From Thamnaconus septentrionalis (Eukaryota > Chordata > Actinopteri > Tetraodontiformes > Monacanthidae), in assembly GCA_009823395.1 (NCBI GenBank), contig CM020514.1, positions 11,066,466 through 11,130,465 on the forward strand: 64,000 nt of DNA. The letters are read 5' to 3'. Under the pieces are notes generated by a model that did not search any database, had not been told where the DNA came from, and saw only the letters and a program-made list of their open reading frames with translations. The translations under genes and the position numbers were made by a program. Within the stretch, counting starts at the first letter, position 1, and each line of letters starts with the position of its first letter. Shown one piece after another: positions 1 through 13,103 of this stretch.

Positions 1-115
1 TTGTTTTAGCAGTTCAAGAATGTCTCTCTGCATTGTAGTCTTTCTGGTTCCTCATAATAAAGAAACAAACAAAAACGTTTGAACTGACAATATTATCGTC
101 CTCTCTCAGGAGACA

Positions 116-3100
116 ATGAGCATCAGCGCTGCTGGAGTGCTGGGCTGCAGGGAGGCTCTGGCGCAGCACAGTGGAGAGGATGAGGAGATGAAGGTGACGG
201 ATGAAGAGGAGTCATCCGTCACCTGCAGGGTGTGTGGAGATCTGGCCAAGGGATACCACTTCAACGCACTCACGTGTGAAGGCTGCAAGGGCTTCTTCAG
301 GTCAGTGTGGCGCCAGTGCACCGTCTGGGATCTCTGACGTAGACTTAGTCTGCGCAATGCTTATGTTGTTGTAAAAATGTCTTCTACTAAAAATATTTTA
401 AATAATGCTTTAGATATTTAAAATATTGTGAAGTATTTTTTTTTATTTATATTTATTTTTTTTTTTTTAATGTTAATTTAAAATATGAATATCTGTTCAT
501 TCATTCATTTTCCATACCCGCTTCTTCCTGAACTCAGGGTTGCGGGGATCAGCTGGAGCCTCACCCAGCTGTAGTTTGCAAAATATTATTTGAACTATTA
601 TTTAAAGTATTGTAAATAAATAATAAGAAGTGGTGCAAAAAAAAAAAAAAAAAAAAAAATCCACTCAGACAGACTCACTTTTACACAGATCAGGAATATT
701 TGTATTTTTCTAATAAACCAAAGGAAATCTAGAAAGTTTGTCTTTGTTTTCCAGGCGAGCTATAAAGAAGTCGTCGCAGCTTAAGTGCCCGTTGCAGAAT
801 AAGTGCAGCATAACCAAAAACAACCGACGGTCTTGTCAGGCCTGCCGTTTGCATAAGTGCCAGGCCATAGGCATGCGCCAAGATAGTAAGTGACACCTCG
901 TGACAACAGTCCTCCTCTGATCAGTCTGGGAAATGCATCTATATTACAGATATTGTGCCATGACTTTCAAAAGAACAGAAGTGCACTGTGCAAGAGTCGT
1001 GCAGTCACCCATAGTTGTGCTTATTGCTTGTCGCCGTGTCTGCTTAGAGCAGGCATGGTCAAACTACGGCCCGGGGGCCACATGCGGCCCCTGAAGCTTT
1101 TTAATCCGGCCTGCCGAACTGGAAATATATCGATAAACCTTATTAATGTTCTAGTTTCCCTGCAATCTCGTGTTTTCTGCCACAGTGTTGATGATGATGA
1201 TATCCTGAAGAATAACACAACTCTAAATTACTGTTAAATAGCAGTAACTGCTGTACTAGAAAAAAAGCTGCATTTCATTCGTTTAATTTTCAGTGTTTAA
1301 AGAGTCACTTCAACAGAGACATATTTTGTTGTATCGCTTTTGTTCATTTTCAATAAACATTAAAGCGCATGTGTTCTACACATCCCATGACATATTTTTT
1401 CCTCCTATGAGGTGGGTCACCAGAACACCTCATCCATCTGCTCCTGCTCCGGCCCCCTCTGTCACATTTTACAACCCACTGTCGCCCACCAGTCGAAAAG
1501 TTTGCCCACCCCCTGGCTTATAGTCATGGAAGAAGAAACGTTGCGCTTTGCAACTATCAGAATGAATCACCAAAGAACTTTCAGCTTAGCACAGGCGGAA
1601 TTTTTGAATATCACGCAGGGCCTTGCGTGCTTTGTGTGACAGGTGTTTGTTTTTGTGTGCGCGTGTGTCGTTGTCGCAGTGGTTATGTCTGAGATGGAGG
1701 TGTCAGAGAGGAGAGCCCGCATCAAGAGGAGGAAGATGCTGAGCGCACCAGCGTGCCTTTCATCTCAGGAAGAGGAAACCATCCAGGAACTGCTCTGGGG
1801 TCACCGCCGAACTTTTGACTTGACCTTCCACCGCTTCAGCGGCTTCAGGGTGTGAAAACGCCCACGAGCAACATTCCATTGCTTGAACCGCTCGTCGCGT
1901 CAAGTAAACCCGGTAATATTTTTTATTTCCTCCCGTCGTTCGACTCTCAGCCCATGGACAGGAACGTCAACACCGGGGGTGAGAGCAGCCGGCCCGGAGG
2001 TGAAGTCCCCCGCGTTGACCCTCCGCCCGCCTCCCCCGCCACGTCGTCCCTCAGTCCCACCGAAGGACAGGGAACCCGACAGGAGCAGCGCGGCAGAAAA
2101 GGGATCATTTTCACATCTCTTCCACACGTGACGGACCTCACAACTTACATGATCAAAGGCGTGATTGATTTCTCCAAAGGTCTTCGGGAGTTCAGGTAGC
2201 GCTTAGCTCGTAGAGGGTGTTTTATTCTGCATCCTATAAGCTCATGTATCCATTTGCTAAAGAGTCCTGCAATTCTAAAGGGGAGGTGAAACTTGGAAGG
2301 TGATTGGATGATGCTGACTCAGATCAGTTAGATTCTTTACTTACTTACTTACTTACAGAGATGTCAAAAGTATTCACATTCTGTTCATAACTAAAAGTAA
2401 CAAAAAAAAAAAACTCTGTTTGCTCAAAGCTAAAAGAAAACTGACGGAAAATGAAAAGGGACAAAAAGGAAACATTTTCTGAAGGCAGGTTGGCCCAGGG
2501 AGGTTTTACAATGGAGATGGCTGCAATCCATGTGTGCCTATGAATGAACGCGCCAAATGTCGATTTCTTCCAGGTCTTTAAACATCGACGACCAAATCGC
2601 CCTGCTGAAGGGAGCCATGTTTGAAATCATGCAGATCCGCTTTAACATGGTGTTCAACACTGAAAGAGTCGTTTGGGAATGTGGCCCTATTTCATACTGT
2701 ATAGACGACGCAGTGCGAGGTAAGCTAAAGTTGATATTAGCCACAGCAGGATATGTATATATGTATAGCAGCAGCTAAATCCTCCAATGCACACTGACCT
2801 TTAAACAATGAAGAAAATGGAAGGCATATTGTGACTCCTGTGCGACTTTGCATGAGAATGTTGTCTTACTGGTTTATTTCCCAAGTGCTCCATTCAAAAA
2901 GTAGCTACTTTCACGACTTAAAGGTCACTAACTAGTGATCGCTGGATGATGTCAGCATCCCCTGCATGTGCTTGGTGTTGATTTAGAAGTAAAGACCGCA
3001 TTTAACTAGAAACTAGAAAAAAGATTCTCAGTAAAATGTTATTTCAGGAGAGTGTAACAAAATAGTTGTCCATGTTTATGTTGTATCACTATTTGATCAA

Positions 3101-4596
3101 ACCTTTTGGTTGATTCATGAACATGAAGCGGCTTTAAACTTTACAGTCTGAAAGTTGCAGCTTTACCAGACACCCTCATGACTTCCGTACTGTGTTCGAA
3201 TCACCGTCTATAGCCAGAAAACAACATAATGTAAGATACAACATTTAATCACTGGGTTTTGAAAGGGGTGAGCTTGCGTGCACACACAAGTCATTTCCTT
3301 GGAGTGGCAAAGTGGCAGATTGTGCCTCCTTTATAGATAAGCATGTGAATTAAGTTTGTTGTTGTCCAGCAAATTTTCTGGCAGCTGCTTGAACCTTTGA
3401 GGGTACGGAAAGCCCTTTTTCTCTGCACTGGGACGACTGCGTCAAGCCTCTGTAGCAACTGCCCGTGTAACGCACCGGAATCTCGGACTGTGAAAGGTCC
3501 CCAAACTTGCAAATTCCACTTTGCCAGTTTTGTCTAACAACGTCTTCAAGGAACTCCCTGGAAGTTTTGTCCGTGTGCTCCCTCCACTTTTCAGAAAGTG
3601 TTCACTTAGGCACGCAGCTCTGGAAAACTGCCCTTTGTGATGTGTCAAAGTGCACTTGTATCTCACTGATACCTCGCCGACCTTGGTGATAACAACCTCA
3701 GACAGGTTTCCATTATCACTCCCCAGACATTTTTACCTCCCTTCCAACGATGTGGAAGTTCCAACAAGCATCAGTTAGAGCTGGAAATCCAACCTTTTCA
3801 GGAAACACAGGGAAAATATAAAGGTTCTTAAATTTAACATAATATGGGACCTTTAGTGATGACCTTTAAGTGGGCCATGTAGTAGAATATGGAAATAGAA
3901 AACAACATTTGTTCGGTTTCCCCTGCACTTGTGACGCGACGTCACTGACGTGTGTTGGTCTTGTGTTTTGCAGCGGGCTTCCAGCCGCTGCTGCTGGAGC
4001 CTATGCTCAGATTCCACCACTCACTGCGCAAGGTGGCCCTGCGGGAGGAAGAGTACGTTTTAATGCAAGCCATGTCCCTGTTTTCTCCAGGTAACAGGAA
4101 GCCCTCACCACTTCGTCCTACTCTTTTGCTAATGATTCATCCACTCTGTAAATATTCAAACCCTGCCAAGCTGCAAGCGCGGCTCAATAAACATTTTTTT
4201 TTCAGGGTCGCGTGGCTTCGGATGAGTGCATGTTGTGTTTATTTTTTTCTCCCAGATCGCCAAGGGGTGCAAGGGTACAGCGCCATCGACAGGCTTCACG
4301 AAAACCTGGCGTTGACTCTGAAGACGTCTATAGAGTGTAAAAGATCAGGGCCCGAAAAAAGGTGGGCGCTGATTTCACCCCGCGTTCCCGAATTGAAAAA
4401 AAAACAAAAAACTCACGCCCAACGATATAATCTGCCTGTGTTTTCCCGCAGCTTGATGTATCCCAAAGTGGTTGCCTGCCTCACCGAGTTGAGAACAATC
4501 ACGGAGGAGTACAGCAAGCAGGTCCTGCAGATCCAGGACATTGAGCCAGACGTTATCTCTCCTCTCATCATGGAGATGGTCAGTAACATGGACTGA
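116..4596 (+). CDS. nr1i2: Pregnane X receptor (nuclear receptor NR1I2), 8 coding exons
   Basis: Ligand-activated nuclear transcription factor that, in the family, senses bile salts, steroids and xenobiotics and binds DNA as a heterodimer with RXR. Coding exons: 116-300, 755-885, 1680-1849, 1951-2195, 2574-2719, 3974-4090, 4256-4361, 4452-4596; phases join to 414 residues (mammalian PXR about 434). The two zinc fingers lie at residues 37-102, with cysteines 37/40/54/57 and 73/79/89/92 and the P-box CEGCKG. A basic RRARIKRRK segment follows. Residues 163-213 are a Pro/Ser/Gly-rich linker. The ligand-binding domain keeps the PXR-type blocks [21 protein letters not shown] and EEEYVLMQA, and ends in an AF-2-like helix (PLIMEMVS). 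These blocks favour PXR over the vitamin D receptor. The first exon begins after a splice acceptor (cag at 107-109) six bases before the ATG, so a 5' UTR exon, or a longer N-terminus, lies upstream of the window. Confidence 0.93.
496..571 (+). repeat. Dispersed teleost repeat with ATTC/ATCC-type tail, copy 1
   Basis: A stretch with ATTC tandem units followed by a block that includes TGAACTCAGGGTTGCGGGGAT and GCTGGAGCCT. The same block recurs at 6922-7001 in the same orientation. The pattern matches a very common dispersed repeat of fish genomes; I cannot assign the family with certainty. It lies in nr1i2 intron 1, just before a poly-A run at 638-659. Confidence 0.6.
1050..1515 (+). mobile_element. 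Non-autonomous hAT-type element with 8-bp target duplication
   Basis: A 466-bp element in nr1i2 intron 2. Its left end starts CAGGCATGGTCAAACTACGG and its right end, read on the other strand, starts CAGGGGGTGGGCAAACTTTT, which gives imperfect terminal inverted repeats. It is flanked by gcttagag (1042-1049) and gcttatag (1516-1523), an 8-bp target duplication with one mismatch, as expected for the hAT superfamily. No transposase frame is present. A related, truncated copy is at 24730-25140. Confidence 0.8.
3633..3855. mobile_element. Degenerate copy of the AAGGTCCC MITE family
   Basis: In nr1i2 intron 5 (2720-3973). The right part of this stretch reads AATATGGGACCTTTA at 3841-3855, the same terminal sequence as in the copies at 17663-18355 and 29021-29351, and a decayed CTTTGTGA-type palindrome lies at 3633-3650. 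The left terminus is not recognisable. Confidence 0.4.
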
Positions 4597-4656
4597 AATG
4601 TAGCCCGGTGTCCGCGAGGTGGCTCAGAGTCTTTGGCTTTGGCTCCAGTGTTAAAT

Positions 4657-5201
<545 letters not shown>

Positions 5202-5369
5202 GTGAAAACCTGACGTAAGAACTGCTTCATCTGCGATTTCTCGGCTGTTTCCATGCGCCTTCAGTATCACTCTGATTTAGAATATTTTCAAGCAGTATGC
5301 ATCAAGTAGCTTCTGAGAAGCTTTTCTGAGAGCACGTTTGACTTTTTTAGCCATCTTTGTAAAACTTTT

Positions 5370-5370
<1 letters not shown>

Positions 5371-5403
<33 letters not shown>

Positions 5404-5417
5404 TGAGAGAGAGAGTG
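5371..5417. repeat. (GT)n followed by (GA)n microsatellite
   Basis: Sixteen GT units followed by a short GA run, in the nr1i2-ecrg4 interval. Confidence 0.95.
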
Positions 5418-6024
5418 GGTGAGTGAGTGACTCATTGGATTCCAAATTTTCTCACCATTTAATAACCTGATTTGAAAACTATCCCAAAATTATCAAATAC
5501 ATTTTAAATGAAACAATTGATTAATAATAATGGATTATGAATTTAAATAAATGTATGGACACATTGCTGAATTAATACAAATGATTTACTCCCCATTTAC
5601 TTATTTATTTGAAGTAGTTTGATTAAAGTGAAACAATTTAATTTGATGCCTCCAATTAAAAAAAAAAAAAAAACAACTCAGGTAACAATATAGACAACTA
5701 GATTTTGAAAGGTTCTTATTGGCTGACGCTTCCTTGGTTCCTCACTTTCTCTGATGTCACCCCGTCATGTGGTCACTTCCCTTCATCCAGTAACTGAAAA
5801 CAATGAGAACTTGTAGTTGAGTCATTGAGGTGAAGAGTCTTTTGTTGTGGTTCTGTAGAATGAAAGTTTGTTGTTTTTTTTGTGTGTCTGTGTATGTCGG
5901 GTGAAACACTGAGGCCTTCTTACTTCTCTGCTCGTCAGCGCCGAAGACGGCCTAGTGGTGAAGTACAGCGCCTCCCAGTGGGGAGGTCGAAGGATCTAAT
6001 CCAGCGTGGACAAAAGGTACAACA

Positions 6025-6027
<3 letters not shown>

Positions 6028-6112
<85 letters not shown>
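6028..6112. repeat. (TG)n microsatellite
   Basis: About 84 bp of uninterrupted TG dinucleotides. It generates spurious open frames of Cys-Val or Thr-His repeats on both strands. Confidence 0.98.
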
Positions 6113-6113
<1 letters not shown>

Positions 6114-6377
6114 CTAAACCAAACAAAACCTACAACCAAAACAAACCAAACATTTGCGGTCCGTTGCGTTGCGTACGTCGAATTTCCGAGCATTTCAAAT
6201 TTCGGACATTTGGAATTTCCTTCAACTTGATCAACAGAAAGCAGCAAACAGGTAAGTGGAGCTAGCTACCTAGCTAGCTCCCCCTTCCTTCATTTCAAAT
6301 TCTGATTGAATTAATTTTAAAAGAGAGATTATTTTTCTATTTTATTTTATTTTATTTTATTTTTTGTCTAAACAGGA

Positions 6378-6452
6378 CATGAGGTTGGTGCAGTGGGACA
6401 GTCTGCTGAATGCCGGTGTGGCAGACCAGGGTTCGAATCCTGGTGTCCACCT
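6378..6452 (+). mobile_element. tRNA-derived SINE head with A and B boxes
   Basis: RNA polymerase III-type internal promoter elements are present: an A box TGGTGCAGTGG at 6386-6396 and a perfect B box GGTTCGAATCC at 6430-6440. Around the B box, CCAGG and CCTGG can pair as a T arm, and GTCTGC/GCAGAC makes a second 6-bp stem, but there is no complete cloverleaf, so this is a SINE head or tRNA-like fragment rather than a tRNA gene. Confidence 0.6.
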
Positions 6453-6921
6453 TATCAGTGTAGTTAGCTCAGGCTAAAGTGCACCAGGTTGTTGGTTCAA
6501 TTCCCTCCAACAACTTGTGTGTGTGTGTTTTTTTTATTTATTTATTTATTTTTGTGACTCCCCAGAGACATCGTCACAACACAAACATGAGAAAATATTG
6601 GATATATTTTGATTGTCCACTTTCTAAACATTAGATGACAGGAATATTTGTTGCTGCTACATGCAACCATTCAGTGTCTGAGTCCCCAACCTTAATCAGC
6701 CACAAACTCACCCAAATGACCATGCTATCGTAGTCTACCATGATATGGAGTGGTAGAATTTAAAATCTCAATGATAAGATGAAGATAAACGAAACAAAAC
6801 ACCAACATACTATAGTACTGTATGTATGTATTTATGTCCCTGGTTTTCCACACCAGAGTCAACAGTCCAACCTATTGAGCTAAACTGTCTTTGCTGTTGA
6901 GTTCTAAAAGTACCTCTCTAT

Positions 6922-7001
6922 TTATTCATCCATCCATCCATCCATTTTCATTGCCCGCTTCTTCTTGAACTCTGGGTTGCGGGGATCTGCTGGAGCCTAT
7001 G
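6922..7001 (+). repeat. Dispersed teleost repeat with ATCC tail, copy 2
   Basis: Begins with ATCC tandem units and continues with the same block as 496-571 (GGGTTGCGGGGATC, GCTGGAGCCT), same strand. Confidence 0.6.
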
Positions 7002-8093
7002 TTTATATTCAAAGTTATTAATATTCAACAAAGTAAAATCTCCACACTTGGTGAAAACGTTTGAATAAGGAGGGTTGAGCTTACGGCCGTGTGCGCATGT
7101 GTGTGTGCGCGGGCACGTGTATGTGTGTGTGCGTGTGTGATATAAAAGAACCGTTCTATTGATGGGGGAAAAAAGTACTTCTGTTGTATTGTGAGTATAC
7201 ACCTTTATTAAATAACATGGACCCCTAATATTGAGTTAACATACACAAACTCACCAGAAAAAGATAAATTGAATTTGAAATGTCTTTTACTCGAACTTGT
7301 TGATGCTGTGGCCTTATCGTTAGAGGGATGACGTGCAGCTGTTTGCCACAAACTGTCAACCATCAAAGGTCTTTCAGACGCGATAACATCCGGCCGTCTC
7401 ACACTTTGTGTTTCTGCCAGCAGCAGGTGTTACCGCGCTGAAAATACTCTGACCTTGTGGAGAGGGCGGACTGCGGGCTGCAATGTCGGTGAGTGTCCAC
7501 TTCGTGGCAGTGTTGTACTGCTCGTGTGGCCTTTGTCGAAGAAATGGTCGTTTCAAATTGAGGTTGAGCGCTCTGGTCATTTTAGAAGACGGTGGCAGGA
7601 AATTTGGAGCATAAGAGTTCAGGCTTAAAAAAAAAAAAATTCTTCTGAAAATGTGCGAACAATTTCATAACAATTGATAGTTATGTAAAAATCACTTCAC
7701 TTCTCTAAAAGTCATATCAGTAGAAAAAGATTTAAAACCATTTTGCTCTTTCACTTTTCAGAGAGTTTTGGCTAAAGTGCATAGTTCTAAAAAAAAAAAA
7801 AAAAAAAAAAATCAGCTCCTTGTGGTGTTAAAACATGGCCATAACATTACTCGGAGGCAGGAGAGGATGGATGGAGTGTGACTCACCTCATAGGAGAAAA
7901 AAAATATATAATGGGTTATGTACAAAACGTGCTTTAATGTCTATTGAAGATGAAGAAGAGTTACAACCAAATATCTGTCTTTAAAGCCCCATGATATTTA
8001 GCTATTTATTGAAATAACTCTTCAAACACTGAGAAAAATGGATGAAATTCAGCTATTTTATGACTTACTTAGTATTCATTTCTTTTTTTCAAG

Positions 8094-8153
8094 TCGGCGG
8101 ACCGGATTGAAGCATTAACCGACTGCATATGGCCCCTGTGCCATAGTTTGCCC
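8094..8153. mobile_element. hAT-like terminal remnant
   Basis: Contains GCATATGGCCCCTGTGCC followed by ATAGTTTGCCC, which read on the other strand resembles the GGGCAAAC...GGCC end of the hAT-type elements at 1050-1515 and 24730-25140. No matching second end was found. Confidence 0.45.
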
Positions 8154-9086
8154 TTGCATGGGCTACACAATACTAAATAGAAGGACAAACACAGAAACAC
8201 TGGAGTCTGGAATATTTTTAAAAAGGGTTAGAGTTAGACATTTGATCTAACAGTTTGGAGTGAGAATAACACCAATGCAGTTGCAGGTTCCGGGATGGAG
8301 AGTGAAGCTCACAACAGTTTGTCTTATTGATCAAATGGTGAGTGAGAGGACTTGAAGTCTTCTGGTCACAACTGGAAAGACACAGCATGGAAAATGAGAC
8401 GGGACTGATTTTAATCCAGGTCAGTGAGGGGGTAAAGCACTTCCCCCTCTATGCCCCACAGTTGCGTGGCGGCTGGTCCGTCCAGACATCAGGTGTGAAA
8501 ACTGTCTGGTGCCTGCATCATCTGCCTTTTTACTCTTGCCTCTGGTTTTCTTTTCACCTTTTTATGAGGGGGGGGGCAAACAAGAAGAATCCATTTTAAC
8601 CCATCACTTGGGGCCAAAAAAACCACACACGCACACAATATCACACTCGTCATGTCCTGACGGACAACCACATTAACTACATATTGTGGTCAAATTAATT
8701 AGTGAGTTAATATTAGAAGAGTGCCGCGGGCTGAAGAAAAAAAAACAAACAGATGTGACACATTTTTCATCACCTTGCCTGAAAACATAGCGGCCCGTTA
8801 GTCTGGAGAACCGGAGGGTGAAATCCCTCCTCGCAGCCCGGCGCTTAAAAAATGCAATACCTCCACATACGGTGATGGCGCTACAGCGTCACGAGTTGGA
8901 CACTGCGAGCGTAATTTCCCGCCCGTGAGGTGAGAAGAGACAGCGGCTGATATTTGGAATGACGGACGTGACCCCGTCGCACGTGGATGCCGCTCTCCCT
9001 CCCTTCTGATCAGCGCAGCTGCAGCCGTGCACGTGCTGATAAAGTGTTTCCTCACATGCAGCCTATAATCTATCACTTCCTGTGCG

Positions 9087-9090
9087 CACG

Positions 9091-9148
<58 letters not shown>
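9087..9148. repeat. (CA)n microsatellite
   Basis: About 30 CA units preceded by a few CGCA variants. Confidence 0.95.
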
Positions 9149-9149
<1 letters not shown>

Positions 9150-12100
9150 CATCAGACTTGACATTGTAAGAGGCAGTAATTTTGACAAAGGCGTGAAGTG
9201 ACGTTCACACCTCTTTCCTTCTGTCCGTCTTTGGAGAGCGGCGGCAGGGCGAGAGGGGCGCAGCTGGCGGCTCGGTGGGCTCGAGAGGAACGGTTAAAGA
9301 TGACCCCCCGCCGGGGACGACGGTCACGTGAGTTTTTTTTTCCAAGTGGGCGAGCAAGTTTCTGGGCTCCGGCTCAGAACCCTGTGGGTTTCCAGCGGCA
9401 ACGAGGGGTTAGAGGTTCCCCCATAAAAATAAAAAAAAAGGCAGCAACATCGAGTGAGGGAGACAGAAGAGAGAACATTTCAATGGTCAAACTATGCAGG
9501 AAAACAGATTCTTTTAAGACCAGCAGCTGGTACTGAATTTTTATTTTATTAGTTTGTCAGGCCTACTTGAAGCGATCTACCTATTTCTAAAAATAGAAGT
9601 AATCATGCTTGTTGTTTTTTTGTTTTTTTTGTTTTTAAAAAAAGGAATTGTTTAACAGTTGTAAGACTGATTTTTTTTTTCAAACAAACAAAGATCTTTT
9701 TCATGGTGCACAAACATCTCACGGTAATGCACCAAAATAGCAGACTAAAACAATGGTTTGGATTTATTACTTCACGTATAAAATGCCAAGGTTACAGCAC
9801 ACTTGAAATAGTAAATAGTAAAGGTCTTCAAAAGAAAACCTTTCGGAACCACAGAATATCACCATATTGGATTTTATAGCTCATTTACAGTACGTGGCAT
9901 TTCATTTGCCGTAAAGTCATGCAGGCATGTTGTACGTTGTTATCGTGTTCACCGGCATCACTGTGTGCAGAGGCAGCACGTCATCATGACCGTCAGTGGT
10001 TTAGCCTTTACCTAAAGAGCCGTTAAATCAGCTGTGGGAAGATTTTTGAGCTGGATGGTTGGTTCAGGCAACAATAGCCAGAGCTCAGTGGACCTCACCC
10101 ACCCAATAAACCGCAACTGTAGACGCAGCAATACGCTCATAAATAAGATTTTAAATGTCACATTCTTGTTCGGGAGACGAGTAACATGGTTACGGCGGCA
10201 TATTCACCTAAATGTTAATATGACATTTTAGACATGAATGCGGCAGCCATACACTGTCTGCTTGTGTTGTGTTGTGTAATGGTACACAGCAGTGTCCCGG
10301 TCTCACTCGCTGCATATGTGCTGGGTGTAATCTGAGCTCCTCCAGCTCGGTTTTGGCAGCTGGGCTGAGCAGGTGGGCGTATCCCAACTCAGTCTCCACG
10401 AACCCGCTCTCTTTTCAACATGGCTGGCTGTTCAAAAATAAACAAACAAGCAAAAAAAACAACAACAACAACAACAGCAACCTTTCAAACAGTGTTCGAG
10501 CGCGGCAATGGGGGCGAATCAAAAAATTTTGGCTGTCAAGCCACATTTTCATAAAACATGTTTTTCACAGCCACATGCTGTAAAGTGCTCTCATTAGACC
10601 AGCAGCGTGTACTCCAAATCACACATTTCTTGACTAGATATTCAATGTTGAGCGTAGATAAAATGCAAAGTTGCACCAGTGCACTCGCCACGGTCCAAAA
10701 ATTGGCACACACCACTCATCAAAAGGTGGATGTAGTGGAAGTGGTGAAATTGTGTTTGCGCACTAGCTAAGGTCAGGGCTTGCAAGTTTTAAATGTTGAC
10801 ACTGTGCTGTGCCTTTACAAAATGTCAGCAATGCCGAGGGTTGTTATTCTGTCTGCAGAAGAAGTAGCTGTAAAAAAAAAAAGAACCAAAACAAAACAAA
10901 ACAAGAAAATGAGATTTTGAGCAGCATTATATCCTTGAGAGTCTGGCCTCACACAGTAATGCCCTGAAGTGCACTTTGGCTACGGACGCACAGGAGTACG
11001 GGATCTAAAGTGTTTCAACATCGTTGCTATTACAAGCACAACAAACACGGCGAGAGCGGAGAGTGATGCTCATGGACGCTCGGCGAACACGACCTTGTGA
11101 TGAAGCTCCAACGCTGAAACTTCAAGCCCGAGACCCGGCTCACACACTCCGAAAAGTGTTGTTGTCGGCCTGATGTGAGCACAGCACGGAAAGCTTTCCT
11201 CTGTGGTTACTAATAACCCTAATCCCTGGCTTCAGAAAACCTTTTGTAAAGCTTCAAAGAACATCATGACTTTGTGAAAGTGACAGACATCCTCCTTTGC
11301 TGATTCTGATTTTTGCCATTTGTACTTTCAGCAACAAACAAAGCAAAAATGTTTCCCCATCTTTGAGCAGAGTCTGAAATGTCAAACAACAAAATGAATC
11401 TGACGTAAGTCACAAGAACCAGAGTGTAAAGCTGATGACAGCGGGAAATAGGAGGGGGGGAAAATGAAGCCGCTATGTTTACTGTAGTGGGTGATGCCAC
11501 TGCGGTTTTCTTAGCGCGTCTGTTTCCATCTCAGTCAAATCACCAAAGTCGACTGATTGAAAATTGTTGGGCCAGTGGGAAAGAGAAGACAATAAAAACA
11601 CTTCTGTCGAAGGGAGGCCCGGCGATTTGGAGGCTCAACATGAGGCTCAGTGTGAGAAGCGCGCCCTCTCCGCGCTCTGCTTCCTCCCACAGAAAATAAA
11701 GGATTTGTGACTCATAAATGTGCAGACATCTGTTTCCTCTCCGGTGGGTTTTAGTTTCCCCTGCGCTGTGATTGAAAAAGGTGCGCCTGAGGACAGTGGA
11801 CTTTTCATAAGACTTGCCGCAGTGGATTAGAAGCCAAGACTCTCTGCCCTCTGCTCCCTCCGCAAGACGCCTAATGAATAAAAAGCACTCAGGAAGTGGA
11901 GTTCTGCGGCAGCACGGCGAGAGGAGAGGAGCTGGTAGATTTGAGATTTGCTCGATGCCTTTTTTTTTCTCGTAACTTCAATTTTGCCCTCAACTTGACT
12001 TCTTTGCGAAATCTTCCATGAAAGTATCTCAGTGGCCACTGTCCAGGCTCAGCCCCCTTCCCCCCTCTTCTGCTCAACCTGAGACAGCCAGCCAATAGAC

Positions 12101-13103
12101 CGTCAGCGTTGGTTAAAAACCGACACAGACTTTCCAACTCAGAGACGCAGCTGAAGAATCCGTTAACGTAACTTCTGTGACGTATCGCATTTCAGTTCGT
12201 CTTGCTGGAACATCTCAGCCCTCAAGTCTCGCGCATTCACCTTGACAACATCTGGTAGAAAACATAGGTATTTCAATAACCAGCCAGCTTAGTTTCTCTA
12301 TAAGTGGACTGTGCAGGTATGGAAGGATTTGTAGAATCACGGCCCAGGTTGTTTAAAAACTGCTACTATTGGCTTTTTCTTTTCCTGATCCATGTCGTTA
12401 GGAATAAAGTTGCTGATGTCAGCGGAGTGGATGGAGTTGAGTTTATTGTGAAATAAAGACAAGTTGACTGTCCCCTGGTGGCAGGTGCTGAACAACGTCT
12501 AAAAGAACGCAGGCCAAACTAAAACCATTTGAAACGCATCGCATACGTCAGAACAAACCTTCATATTTGTCTGAATAGAGACAAAAAGAAAAGACAAAGA
12601 TGTTGAAATCTAATTGTGTTTGAACTGTGTGACAATGCACACTAATCGCATGCAGCTGCAGCATGAACACTTCAATCTGTGCATGGGCAGCAAGTCGAGT
12701 TACACTGCTTGATTGTTATGCACGCTCACACGCACATGAAAAAACCAAAGAAGCACATAAACAAACTCAGGTTTTTGGATTAAAATCAGCGCTTTGGCTT
12801 CAATCTTGAGGGCCGTGTAAAACGTGTGGGCCAACACTAAACTGTGCTACTTATCTGCAGCAGGCCGCCGCTCCAGGGAAGTGGAGGACGGAAAAATACC
12901 TGGGAGAGTGCATTTAAGAGCGGAAAATGATCCACAGTTGCAGTCTTGTGTCTGCAGGCAGGGAGGCAAACGACATTCCACCTCCAGGAGCTGCTTTCTA
13001 CTCGGAATCGTCTGGGTCGCCTCCCACTCTCCCCTCTGGCCGCGCAGCTCTTTGAGAACAGTCGCTGCTTTGAAGCACCTCTCAGACTCAGTGCGAGCAC
13101 AGG

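Larger units (their letters stand above)
5202..13103. other. Gene-free interval between nr1i2 and ecrg4
   Basis: No exon-like open frame with flanking splice sites and no recognisable protein was seen on either strand. The interval holds microsatellites (5371-5417 GT/GA, 6028-6112 TG, about 7083-7139 imperfect GT, 9087-9148 CA), poly-A runs, a SINE-like tRNA head (6378-6452), a dispersed repeat (6922-7001) and a hAT-like end (8094-8153). From about 9200 to 13100 I see only unassigned unique-looking sequence; the final few hundred bases should contain the ecrg4 promoter and 5' UTR. Confidence 0.6.

Noticed and set aside
5882..6265. Frame of 127 codons with a Cys-Val repeat
   Set aside because: Driven by the (TG)n microsatellite; no homology recognised.
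6378..6452. Functional tRNA gene
   Set aside because: Only the B box/T arm is convincing; no anticodon arm of proper size and no clean acceptor stem.
9198..9536. 112-codon Arg/Gly-rich frame in a GC-rich patch
   Set aside because: No recognisable domain, no splice context, composition explained by local GC content.
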